Source of the DNA: Roseibacillus persicicus
GTDB lineage: Bacteria; Verrucomicrobiota; Verrucomicrobiia; Verrucomicrobiales; Akkermansiaceae
Assembly (NCBI RefSeq): GCF_014651675.1
Contig: NZ_BMXI01000014.1
Span: forward strand, 1-64,000
DNA: 64,000 bases
Reading direction: 5' to 3'
The position numbers and the translations under genes were made by a program. This document shows positions 20,185-28,546 of the stretch, piece after piece (positions within the stretch are counted from its first letter, which is position 1; the number at the start of each line of letters is the position of its first letter). The notes beneath the pieces are model-generated. The model made no database searches, had not been told where the DNA came from, and saw nothing but the letters and a program-made list of their open reading frames with translations.

Positions 20185-20892
20185 CTATGCGCGCCGACGA
20201 CGGAGAAGGCTCAACATGCCCAAACCTCCGAGCAAGGCCGCGGAGGGTTCGGGAATGGTGGTATAGCTCAGGGAACTGGTAAAGGTGACAGGAGACTGAC
20301 CCGGATTGCCCATAGCCAGGCCGTCGCCAAAGGCTTCGTCGGAGCGGAACGCCGTGTCCGAGGTGTAAGTGCCGACGAAGGTGAAGGTGTCACCGGCTGA
20401 CAAGCCGAGGTCGGCAAGAGCGACCGTCATCACATAGGGGCTGGCAGTTGGGCCGCCCGTGGAGCCGTTGGCCGTGTTTACGAAGGTGTGGGAGCCGGCA
20501 TCGACAGTTTCCCAGAGACCCGCAAATCCACTGTCGAGAGCAATCGCGTAGTCGATGCCAAAGCCAGCCGGGGCTGTAACCGTAGACCGGTTGGTGCCGT
20601 CAAAGCCTGAAATCGCATTGCGAAGTGGATCGCCGGTGTCGGTGTAGCCGCCGGTATTGTTTTCGCCGCCGGCTACGCTGTCGATGTAGAGAACGAACTT
20701 ATCATTCAAGCTGTTTCCAGTGGAGAGGCTGAAGGTCAGGTTCGTCCCGTCGTCGGAGATCAAGAGTTCGTCCAGGACTCCGCCGAAGCCGGCGTTTCCA
20801 TTGGAAGAGTAGGTCGTCGCCGCCGACAAGCCAAAGCTTGTAAAGGCAAGGGCAATACTCGCTCCCAATACGGGATGGCATGTTGATTTCAT
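20185..20892 (-). CDS. PEP-CTERM sorted exported protein
   Basis: A 235-residue exported protein. Signal peptide MKSTCHPVLGASIALAFTSF ends near LSAA. The C-terminus is a PEP-CTERM sorting tail: IPEPSAALLGGLGMLSLL followed by RRRRA, expected to be processed by an exosortase. The body (LDELLISDDGTNLTFSLSTG, DKFVLYIDS, TDTAFRSDEAF) resembles the C-terminal third of the neighbouring 1151-residue protein, suggesting a shared domain. It starts 33 bp after that gene's stop and is probably co-transcribed. Such proteins are surface- or matrix-associated; the exact role is unknown. Confidence 0.85.
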   Translation of the reverse strand: MKSTCHPVLGASIALAFTSFGLSAATTYSSNGNAGFGGVLDELLISDDGTNLTFSLSTGNSLNDKFVLYIDSVAGGENNTGGYTDTGDPLRNAISGFDGTNRSTVTAPAGFGIDYAIALDSGFAGLWETVDAGSHTFVNTANGSTGGPTASPYVMTVALADLGLSAGDTFTFVGTYTSDTAFRSDEAFGDGLAMGNPGQSPVTFTSSLSYTTIPEPSAALLGGLGMLSLLRRRRA

Positions 20893-20925
20893 ATGTGTTT
20901 TTTCTGAATTTATACTGGTTGGGTT

Positions 20926-23900
20926 TTACTCGGCGGTTCCCGCTGCAACACGGTAAAAGCCTTTTGCTCCTGAGACTGCAACAGAGGTGGAGTCAGTGAC
21001 TCCTCCCGCATTAAAGGTCGATCCTGCAACATTGGTGAAAGCGGTGGAAAGATCGGGAGAATATTCGAGGTGATAATCTTCTCCAGAAATGAGACCACCA
21101 GCAGTAATGCTAAAGGTAGTTCCCATGAGATTGCAATCCACAATCGAAATCCCTGCTCCCTGGGTGGGGATGGTGATGGTGAAACATTGGTCGCCGTCGA
21201 TGGCGGAGAGGTCGATTAGGTTGGTGGTCCCCAGGTTGTCGGTGCCCGCGCCTTCTCCATTCAGATCGATTGGTAGTGCGCCCAAGAACTGATTGGAGGT
21301 GAAGCCGTGGTTGTCGCTCGTGATGAAAGCCATGGCCTTGATATCAGTTCCGGTGGGAGACCCGATGTCCGCCAGGTCGATGCAGACTTCCAGGCCGGCC
21401 CGAACAGCTTGCGCTGCCGTTTGGTCAGCCGCTCCAGTGCCTCCGGTAACCCCTGCGAAGTTCAAGTTGAAGTAACCGACACCAATGGGATTGGGTGTCA
21501 AGAGACCGGCGTTGGGAGTTCCCGTTTCTCCAAACCCTTCCTGACTGCCTCCGAAGATGTTGGAGTAGGATGCGAATTGGCCCGTTGCCAAGTTTGAGAT
21601 ATCGAGGTCCAGTTGGTTGGTGGAGCCAAGTCCACGACGAACGATGAGGTGATAATCTGGTTGGAAAGCGGTGTCGAAGATGAGACCGTTCATGTTGCCT
21701 GAACCATCATTGCCAGCCGCAGTCAGGACGTTGGTGCCAACGGCGGAAGTGGAGTCGATAAAGATCTGCAGCTTGTTGAAGTTGTTTTCGATGTTGCCGG
21801 TTAGCATGAGGAACAGCTTTCCGTCCTGAATTCCGGCGTAAGCGGCATTGAGCTCGGAGCGACTGTCCTGGGCATTGGTGTCGCCAAAGTTCGTTTGGAC
21901 CGCCTGCACGGCGATCGCTGCTCCATAGAGATCTTCGCGATAGCCATTGCAAAGTAGGGCTGGAGCACTGGCAGGGGTGGACGCAATATCCGTTGGATCG
22001 CTGCCCAAGAGGACTTCAAAGCCGTCATCCAGCCCATCCAAGTCCGTATCGACCACAAGAGGATCGGTCCCGGTCTCGGTCCCATTGACGAAAGTTCCCG
22101 TGCCGGTTTCCCAGTCATCGTTCAGGCCGTCGCCATCGGTATCAAGGAGGCAAGGATTGGTTCCGTTTGTGATCTCAACATCATCGTTCAAGGTGTCTCC
22201 GTCGGAATCCGCCGATAAAGGATTGGTTCCATTGCTTTGTTCGGTTCCGTTGTTCAAGGTGTCGCCGTCGTTGTTGGCGGTAGCTGCTGTGAGAGTAGTG
22301 AGGTCTCCTGCAAAGTTGAGTTCGAAGGTGTCGCGCAATGAGTCCCCGTCGCTGTCAGTCGGTTGGGTCGTGCCAAGGGCTTCCCAGCTGGTGGTGATCA
22401 CCAGATTATCCCAAGCGGTGGTGACATTTCCTCCCGATGCCAGGCGGATGGCGGAGGGAGTGAGATTGGCAGGGTCCGAGGGAATGATGTCGGCATCGCC
22501 CAGAGCGGGCTCTGGCTGGCCGAGGTCGGGATCTAGAAAGAGCTTGGCGGTGGCATCGCCAAGATCTTCTCCGATAGCTCCCACCAAGGTATAGGTTTGG
22601 CCATCGACTGGTGATTCGATGCTCTGAAAGGCTCCATTGGGCTCCTCGATTCCCAACTGCTGGTCGACGCCCGAGACACCGAAGAACATCTGTTCCGTTC
22701 CGTTGCGGAAGAAGCTCAAGCCTGCAAAGGTGCTTTCGCTCCGGTAAGTCATATCCACGCGGAAGTAGATTTTTTGATTGGAGGCAGTGGGGAGGTTTCC
22801 GAATTGGCTGATGGCCTCGCCGCCAGCAGTGGGGCCGGCGAGAGCGCGGTAGGCCGTGGAATTGTTCTCGGTTAACAACTTTCCACAGACGATTCGCGAA
22901 TTCCCAAACCAAGCGCTCTGGTCACCCAGATGGCCGATGAAAGCGTCGTTGGCAGTGGAGTTGTCGTAGTCAAAGAATTCTCCTCCGATGGCATTGTCGA
23001 GCGTGCCGGGGGCGTAGTCAAAGTAGTCCAAGCCGACGACTTCCGCATTGGCGGTGGAAGGTTTGCTGGCGGGTGAATTGGGGTCGGTGCCAGCGGCGAC
23101 TTCGGACAGGTCGTTCACATCATCGCCGTCGGTGTCAGACTCGTTGGGGTCACTGCCGGTATCGTTGGCGTCGACAAAGGTGCCGCTGCCGCTTTCCACT
23201 CCATCGTTCAGCCCATCGCCATCGCTATCGGGATCGAGCGGGTCCGTGCCAGTGTTGGTTGCGGAGGAGAAGATGCCGGTGTTGGTCTCATTTCCATCGA
23301 AGACCTGATCATCGTCGGAATCTGCGTCCTGGGGATTGGTGCCCCGGGCATATTCTTGCGCGTTGTTGGAACTGTCGATATCCGGATCGCCGAGGGCTCC
23401 ATTGATGCCATCTTTCGCACCGGGTGAACTCTCACCGACGGTGCCGTCGTCATTTTCATCGAGGCCATTGGCGATTTCCCAGTCGTCGGGAAGACCATCG
23501 CCATCGGTGTCGGTTCCGTCGCTCACAGTGGTGACGTCCGACCAAGTTGTTCCAAACCGAATCTCATCCAGAATGAAGCCGTTGCCGGTGGTGCCTCCTT
23601 CTCCGTCAGGGGTGCCATTGTTGAAGCGGGCCACTGAAACCCGGTCGAGCTGCAGGTCGAAGCCACTGAAGGTCGCAGTCGGGGCACCAGATGCGGACTC
23701 ACTGCCCAGGTTGCCGGGATTGCGCCAGATTGAGATCGAATCACCTCCACCTGTCGCGCTGAAGGTGATTTTTCCCACAAAGAGGTTCACATTGGTGTCC
23801 GGTGCGCCCAGGTCGGCGGAAAAGTCGGCGGTATTTTCGAAAAGACGAAGGGCGAAATTGGCATCGTTGGCCGCTGCTCCAGGCTCGCCCGTCACAATCT

Positions 23901-24381
23901 GAAGCTTGCGGTTGCCGGCATCGTCGAAGCCGCCATTGTGCATCTCCAGCCCCCGGTAGTTTTCCGGGCTATCAATGGAATCGAGTTGAATGAGGACCGC
24001 GAAGTAGACCGTGCCATCGGTGGCGTCGGTGTAGGGATTGGCGAGAACGCGACCGGCGCGGCCAAATCCCTTTTCGAAGTATTCGATCGCTCCTCCGGTG
24101 ACTGCCATGGAGTTGGTGCCATCGCTGTAGGTGAGCCCCGTCGCGGCTACGTCCGGAGATTGCGCTCCGCCGTAGGCTTCCAACCAATTGCCGGTGAAGC
24201 CCGTGCGCGCCGGACCCTGCCCGACCAGGTTCTCAAACCCTGCAGAATAATCGGGGCTGCCCCCGACTTCGAACGAATCTTCCGCAATGATGGCTGCGGA
24301 GAGGGATGACAGGCTACTGAAGGTAGCCGCCATGGTGCTGGAGAGGACAAGGCGTCCTCGGGTGATGGATTTGGTTTTCAT
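20926..24381 (-). CDS. large exported protein with LamG-like domains and thrombospondin type 3 repeats
   Basis: A 1151-residue protein starting at the ATG at 24379-24381, which gives the signal peptide MKTKSITRGRLVLSSTMAA. Residues about 30-270 and 440-660 are two jelly-roll (LamG-like) domains. Two Asp-rich calcium-binding TSP3 blocks follow each one, with units such as DSDGDGLNDGVESG, DTDGDDVNDLSEVAAGTDP and DTDGDGLNDDWETGTG. Residues about 810-1060 resemble the PEP-CTERM neighbour. The last 70 residues form the verrucomicrobial C-terminal module ending KGFYRVAAG, probably a secretion or surface-attachment signal. Expected role is calcium-dependent surface adhesion or structure; no catalytic motif is seen. 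Confidence 0.8.
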   Translation of the reverse strand: MKTKSITRGRLVLSSTMAATFSSLSSLSAAIIAEDSFEVGGSPDYSAGFENLVGQGPARTGFTGNWLEAYGGAQSPDVAATGLTYSDGTNSMAVTGGAIEYFEKGFGRAGRVLANPYTDATDGTVYFAVLIQLDSIDSPENYRGLEMHNGGFDDAGNRKLQIVTGEPGAAANDANFALRLFENTADFSADLGAPDTNVNLFVGKITFSATGGGDSISIWRNPGNLGSESASGAPTATFSGFDLQLDRVSVARFNNGTPDGEGGTTGNGFILDEIRFGTTWSDVTTVSDGTDTDGDGLPDDWEIANGLDENDDGTVGESSPGAKDGINGALGDPDIDSSNNAQEYARGTNPQDADSDDDQVFDGNETNTGIFSSATNTGTDPLDPDSDGDGLNDGVESGSGTFVDANDTGSDPNESDTDGDDVNDLSEVAAGTDPNSPASKPSTANAEVVGLDYFDYAPGTLDNAIGGEFFDYDNSTANDAFIGHLGDQSAWFGNSRIVCGKLLTENNSTAYRALAGPTAGGEAISQFGNLPTASNQKIYFRVDMTYRSESTFAGLSFFRNGTEQMFFGVSGVDQQLGIEEPNGAFQSIESPVDGQTYTLVGAIGEDLGDATAKLFLDPDLGQPEPALGDADIIPSDPANLTPSAIRLASGGNVTTAWDNLVITTSWEALGTTQPTDSDGDSLRDTFELNFAGDLTTLTAATANNDGDTLNNGTEQSNGTNPLSADSDGDTLNDDVEITNGTNPCLLDTDGDGLNDDWETGTGTFVNGTETGTDPLVVDTDLDGLDDGFEVLLGSDPTDIASTPASAPALLCNGYREDLYGAAIAVQAVQTNFGDTNAQDSRSELNAAYAGIQDGKLFLMLTGNIENNFNKLQIFIDSTSAVGTNVLTAAGNDGSGNMNGLIFDTAFQPDYHLIVRRGLGSTNQLDLDISNLATGQFASYSNIFGGSQEGFGETGTPNAGLLTPNPIGVGYFNLNFAGVTGGTGAADQTAAQAVRAGLEVCIDLADIGSPTGTDIKAMAFITSDNHGFTSNQFLGALPIDLNGEGAGTDNLGTTNLIDLSAIDGDQCFTITIPTQGAGISIVDCNLMGTTFSITAGGLISGEDYHLEYSPDLSTAFTNVAGSTFNAGGVTDSTSVAVSGAKGFYRVAAGTAE

Positions 24382-24527
24382 GGGTTGAGGGAAAGGACAG
24401 CCGTGTTGAGATGCCGTCAAAAAAATCTTCCAATAAGCAAACGGCGTTTCATGGCTTTTGGTTTACGGAAAAAGTTCTTTTTCTGGTGAGGGCACGACGA
24501 AGGTTTTTTCCTCTGTGAATTGAAGCG

Positions 24528-25646
24528 ATGTTCGCTATCCCGCTTGTCGGAAAGGGAGATCTTGGCCATCACTCTGTGGTGACTCGACTGTTACTTCTCT
24601 TGTTTGCCGCCACTTGTCTTCCGTTGTCAGGGCATGTTGTGGAGCAGCTCTATTCCGAGTTCAAGGAGTCGGAAGAAGGCTGGCGGCTGGAGGTCCAATT
24701 CGATGCCGGCTATGCGGATCCGGTGACCCGGGACGCACCTCTGGTGCCACAACCCACCCGCGAATGGCTGCTCGCCCAGTCCGAAGAGTCATGGGCGGAG
24801 ATGCGGCGCGAGGCCGAGATCTATCTGCGTGAGCTGCTGACGATTCGCGCCAATGGGCGGGACTTGGATTGGGAGGCCAGCTTTCCGGATTGGGAGGCTA
24901 GCCCTCCCGACTTTCCCGAACTCTTGAACGGAGGCGGATACTTTCGGGTGAATGTGGCGGGCGAAGAGCCGGGGCGTTTGGTCATTGGGGTCAGGGAGGG
25001 GAATTACCCCAAGCTCATCGTGGAGCGCGAGGGAACCTACCTGGTGGTGGACAAGGGAGAGCAGAAAGAGGTGCGCGAAGGAGGACGCTGGTGGGTTTGG
25101 TTGCGGGAGGGATATCGGCATGTCATCCCTCTTGGCTGGGATCACGTGCTCTTTGTTTTCGGGCTCTTCTTTTACCGGAGAAAATTGCTGGAGCTCTTCC
25201 ATCAGTCCCTAGCCTTCACCGTGGCTCATTCGGTGACTCTGGGGCTGGCGGCGGCGGGTCTGGTGATGTTGCCGGAAAGTTGGAGTGGTCCCCTGGAGGT
25301 CGCCATCGCGTTGAGTCTCGTTCTCGTGGGCTTGGAAAATCTTCGCAAGGAGCGTCGGCTGAAGCTGCGCCTCTTCCTCGTTTTTCTACTCGGGCTTTTG
25401 CACGGGCTTGGCTTCGCGGGAGCGTTGGCGAACTACGTCGATCGCGAGGCGCTTGTTCCTTCAGTGGCGGCCCTCAACATTGGGGTTGAGCTCGCGCAAA
25501 TCACCCTGCTTGGGCTGGCATGGTTGCTCACCATCAAATGGAGCGAGAAGCCTGCCTACGAAAAAGTCCGCGTATCGGGCAGTCTCTTGGTTGCGGCAGC
25601 GGGGGCTTATTGGGCCGTGACCCGCTTGATGGGGCTCTTTGCCTAG
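24528..25646 (+). CDS. HupE/UreJ-like membrane protein
   Basis: A 372-residue membrane protein related to HupE/UreJ, a family associated with nickel or cobalt permeation. After an N-terminal hydrophobic segment (LLLLLFAATCLPLSG) comes a periplasmic domain of about 190 residues. The C-terminal membrane domain has the family marks GWDHVLFVFGLFF, FTVAHSVTLGLAA, FLLGLLHGLGFAGAL and NIGVELAQITLLGLAWL, whose conserved His and Asp would face the metal. The start is uncertain: the ATG at 24528 gives a 16-residue lead, and a GTG at 24576 or 24579 would also work. Its stop overlaps the tonB stop on the other strand (CTAG at 25643-25646). Confidence 0.8.
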   Translation: MFAIPLVGKGDLGHHSVVTRLLLLLFAATCLPLSGHVVEQLYSEFKESEEGWRLEVQFDAGYADPVTRDAPLVPQPTREWLLAQSEESWAEMRREAEIYLRELLTIRANGRDLDWEASFPDWEASPPDFPELLNGGGYFRVNVAGEEPGRLVIGVREGNYPKLIVEREGTYLVVDKGEQKEVREGGRWWVWLREGYRHVIPLGWDHVLFVFGLFFYRRKLLELFHQSLAFTVAHSVTLGLAAAGLVMLPESWSGPLEVAIALSLVLVGLENLRKERRLKLRLFLVFLLGLLHGLGFAGALANYVDREALVPSVAALNIGVELAQITLLGLAWLLTIKWSEKPAYEKVRVSGSLLVAAAGAYWAVTRLMGLFA

Positions 25647-26650
25647 TTCAAGCGAAAGGTGACTGGAATGGTCAACTGGTAAGCGACAGATTGACCGAGG
25701 CCGTTCTTGGCGGGATTGAAGCGCCACTTTTTGACGGCTGCCAAGGCGGATGAATCGAGGGCGCTGTGACCGGAACTCGCGATCACTCGAGGGGAAGAGA
25801 CTTTCCCGTCGGAGGTGACGGTGGCGGCGATGCGGGTTGTGCCTTCCAGTCCAGCCTTGCGGGCGGAGTTGGGGTATCGCGGGGGAGTGCGCTTCGATAC
25901 CACGGGAGCGGCGGCGACTTTCTTCGCTAGAGAGGCCTTTCGCCGTTCTTCCGCTTGGATGGCGGCGAGCTCGGACTTCTTGCGGCGCTCGGCTTCGCGC
26001 TGGGCGGCGAGGGCTTTGCGTTGCTCGTTTCTAACAGCCTCTTCTGCGGCCCGTTTTTTGGCGAGAAGAGCTTCTTGCTCCTTGCGTTTTTGCTCGGCTT
26101 CCTTGCGTTTTTGCTCTGCCAGTTCACGGGCTTTGGCTTCGGCGAGCTCGCGGGCTTCGATTTCTGCGAGGCGGACCTCTTCTTCTTCCGCAAAGCGCTC
26201 AAAGGTCTCGATTGCCTCGCTGGCATCTTGCACGAGTTCGTGGGCAGGAAAGGTCACCGTTGAATCCGATAACGCCAGTATCGGAGGTGCAGCCGGCGGG
26301 CGGAATTGCGCGGGAGGTTGGGGTGCCGAGAGGCTGGCGTGGGCGTGGGGCACGACTTTGCGAGGTGTGGCCTCGGGAGCCGGCTGTTCTTCAGTCGGGC
26401 GAAATTCCAGCTCGCTGGACTGCACCCGAATCGGTTCCAGCTCAATCTTGAGAAGCTTGGGCAAGGCGACGTAGCCAAAGGCTGCGAGCCCGCCCGCGCA
26501 AACCAGACCCGAGATTCCAAACGATAGAATCACTTCCTTCACGGTGCGCCGTTCTCCCGGCTGTGGCCTGGGTGGGAGAGGCTTGGTCGAAGTCACGAAC
26601 TGGACAGGGGAACTCTTGGACGAGCTGGAATCCGAGGGAGAAGCGTTCAT
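25643..26650 (-). CDS. tonB: energy transducer TonB
   Basis: TonB couples the proton gradient across the inner membrane to outer-membrane receptors. Starting at the ATG at 26648-26650 (MNASPSDSSSSK) the protein has 335 residues; the frame runs upstream to 26758 without a better start. One transmembrane helix (ILSFGISGLVCAGGLAAFGY) is followed by a Pro-rich stretch and then about 90 residues of charged helix rich in Glu, Lys, Arg and Ala (AEQKRKEAEQKRKEQEALL), instead of the usual Pro-Lys spacer. The C-terminal TonB domain spans about 255-335 (PPRYPNSARKAGLEGT, VKKWRFNPAKNG). No exbB or exbD is present in the window. It lies downstream of the receptor locus. Confidence 0.9.
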   Translation of the reverse strand: MNASPSDSSSSKSSPVQFVTSTKPLPPRPQPGERRTVKEVILSFGISGLVCAGGLAAFGYVALPKLLKIELEPIRVQSSELEFRPTEEQPAPEATPRKVVPHAHASLSAPQPPAQFRPPAAPPILALSDSTVTFPAHELVQDASEAIETFERFAEEEEVRLAEIEARELAEAKARELAEQKRKEAEQKRKEQEALLAKKRAAEEAVRNEQRKALAAQREAERRKKSELAAIQAEERRKASLAKKVAAAPVVSKRTPPRYPNSARKAGLEGTTRIAATVTSDGKVSSPRVIASSGHSALDSSALAAVKKWRFNPAKNGLGQSVAYQLTIPVTFRLN

Positions 26651-26744
26651 AATTCGGCGGGAGCGGGGAGAAGTATAGAAATTGCGTGAAATCGAGCTAG
26701 CGCGGCTTTGCGGGTGACTAGCGGTCAGTTGCGATCCCGAGAGG

Positions 26745-26802
26745 CCCCTCTTTTTCAAGAGGGGTTAACCAGCTGCTGGAAGCCGTTCACCAGCAGCTGG
26801 TT
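26745..26802. repeat. two adjacent hairpins between tonB and a PEP-CTERM gene
   Basis: Hairpin one (26745-26764) is CCCCTCTT-TTTC-AAGAGGGG. Hairpin two (26767-26802) has perfect 13-bp arms, AACCAGCTGCTGG and CCAGCAGCTGGTT, with a 10-nt loop. They lie 28 bp beyond the stop of the PEP-CTERM gene at 26831. Neither is followed by a T tract, so they may be an attenuator, an mRNA 3' stabiliser or a tandem terminator of unusual form. Confidence 0.7.
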
Positions 26803-26830
26803 CTCACCATCCCTTGAAAAATTTCAGGAA

Positions 26831-27517
26831 CTAGCGAGCAGTGCGCCGCCTTCTCAGGAGTGCTGAGCCAGCGAAAAGAGTCAGCAAGGCTGTCGAGGGC
26901 TCGGGGATGACTGCCACGAAGTTGTCCGAGGAGTCGACCTGCAGTTCGTAGATCAAGCTGTGGGGGGCGGTTTCCCATTGAACCTGATAAGAGGTGATCG
27001 GATCGGTCACTCCGCTCAAGTCCCACTGGAAGACGAAGTTGTTGGTCGCGGTTGCAGGCCCGCCGAAGCTATAGGTGTAGTCGCCCGCATAGGTCGCGGA
27101 GAGATCCGCGGGGTAGAGGTCGGTCCCATTCACCAGTAATTGGGGAGTGGAGGCGAAGGAGCTGGCGCCCATATCGATTTGGAAAACGATAGTCGCGAGG
27201 TTGGCGACGGGGTTGCTGGATTCCACCACGAGGGAACCACTGTTGCCACCATCATAGAAGCTATTGGTGGCGAAGTATCCTCCGCCTGAGGTTTTGTTGA
27301 AAGTCGCGTCGCCGGTGGACCCTGCGACATTCGGGCTGACTGGGGCGGGCCAAGGCGAAGTTCCGGGATAGCTGCCGTAGCCAGTCAGTCGGCTGCCTAC
27401 CAGTTGGTCCCAACCATCAGTGCTGGTGTTCCCAGGGAAAGAAATGGTGAGGGCCGCGTGAGAGCTGAGCGCGCTCGTGACCAGGACAAAAGTGGATGTT
27501 AGGAATGTGTGTTTCAT
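26831..27517 (-). CDS. PEP-CTERM sorted exported protein
   Basis: A 228-residue exported protein with signal peptide MKHTFLTSTFVLVTSALSS (cleavage near SHA-AL). The C-terminus is IPEPSTALLTLFAGSALL followed by RRRRTAR, a clear PEP-CTERM tail. The body is Ser/Gly/Thr/Asn-rich beta sequence without recognisable catalytic residues (examples GGGYFATNSFYDGGNSGSLV, SYQVQWETAPHSLIYELQV). It lies 101 bp downstream of another secreted-protein gene on the same strand and upstream of tonB, so it may belong to the receptor locus, though the spacing allows an independent promoter. Function unknown. Confidence 0.83.
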   Translation of the reverse strand: MKHTFLTSTFVLVTSALSSHAALTISFPGNTSTDGWDQLVGSRLTGYGSYPGTSPWPAPVSPNVAGSTGDATFNKTSGGGYFATNSFYDGGNSGSLVVESSNPVANLATIVFQIDMGASSFASTPQLLVNGTDLYPADLSATYAGDYTYSFGGPATATNNFVFQWDLSGVTDPITSYQVQWETAPHSLIYELQVDSSDNFVAVIPEPSTALLTLFAGSALLRRRRTAR

Positions 27518-27618
27518 AGCGTGTTCTCTGTTTGAGATGGATTGAAAGTGAAGGGATTCGGTTTTAAGTTCTGTCGCTTGTTTGTTTCTTTGTGGCGACG
27601 ATTTGTCTTTCCAGGCGT

Positions 27619-28461
27619 TCAGTGGGCTAGACGGAAAAAAGTCGGCGAAGTGGTGCGAGGGAGGGTGACGAATTTATGGTCTCCCTGCTCCTCAACTGTG
27701 GCACTCACCTCTGTCCAGGAATCTGGCTCAGCGAGATTTTGCGTCGCTTGCAACTGAGCTGTTAGAGTGCTGGGCCACGAAATCTGAATTTCACTTTCCG
27801 TGAGAGAAAGCTCCGGGCTGGGAAGGGTTTCAGGTGCGGGAGATGGCGCCAGATCGAGAACGAAGGCATCGATGGAGTCGTGGGCATCGGCGTAACCAAT
27901 CAGCGAAAGATCCACCGTTGTCGCGGCACCGGGCAGAGTCCAAGTGAATGACGTGATCGCCAGAGTGCGCTCGAAAAGAGTGCCTGCATCGAGAGTGACG
28001 AAGCTCACCAGAGCCTCAGTGGGTTGGCTCGAGTTCAAGAGCACTGAATATCCGGTCAACCCTTGCGGAGCATCGTCGCCTTCCTCAAACGAAGAGTTGA
28101 GAACTTCGCTCACTTGCAGGGTGGCGGTTTGGAAGGGGACGTTTGCGGTAGCGGTGATTTGTATATTGGCAGCCGCAGAGAAGGTGTAGAGTCGGCGATC
28201 GTTTTCGTCCGTGTATTTGATTCCTCCGGGAAAAGCGAGAGGGGTGGTCTGCGAGAGAATGGGCTGCACCAGATTGGCGGAGGCGTCGGCGGGGCTGCTC
28301 CCGGTTGCATTGGTATCGCTCAAGCCCGCCAAGGAATCGAAGCTGGCAAATGCGGAGTTCTCTTCATTGCGCGTGTCGGGAATGGTGAAGAGTGAGAGGT
28401 CGGCCTGAGCTTTCAGCACAAGGGAGAGAGCGAGGAGGGTTTGAAATGCGGAGTGGGACAT
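27619..28461 (-). CDS. exported protein downstream of the TonB-dependent receptor
   Basis: A 280-residue exported protein. The ATG at 28459-28461 gives the signal peptide MSHSAFQTLLALSLVLKAQA; the frame extends 17 codons further upstream but without a signal. The body is a beta-rich domain, and the C-terminus (IQISWPSTLTAQLQATQNL, then SPTFFRLAH) is the same kind of 'FFRL' end module seen in the first gene and in the TSP3 protein. It starts 86 bp after the receptor stop and is plausibly in the same operon. It could be a surface partner of the receptor, but no ligand-binding motif is visible. Confidence 0.65.
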   Translation of the reverse strand: MSHSAFQTLLALSLVLKAQADLSLFTIPDTRNEENSAFASFDSLAGLSDTNATGSSPADASANLVQPILSQTTPLAFPGGIKYTDENDRRLYTFSAAANIQITATANVPFQTATLQVSEVLNSSFEEGDDAPQGLTGYSVLLNSSQPTEALVSFVTLDAGTLFERTLAITSFTWTLPGAATTVDLSLIGYADAHDSIDAFVLDLAPSPAPETLPSPELSLTESEIQISWPSTLTAQLQATQNLAEPDSWTEVSATVEEQGDHKFVTLPRTTSPTFFRLAH

Positions 28462-28546
28462 GGGAGGGATGGTTGCGATTTTGCGCCTCGGGCGCTGGTG
28501 CTGACTTGTCAATCCGTGATGCTCCGTTGACTCCGGCTAGCTTGAG

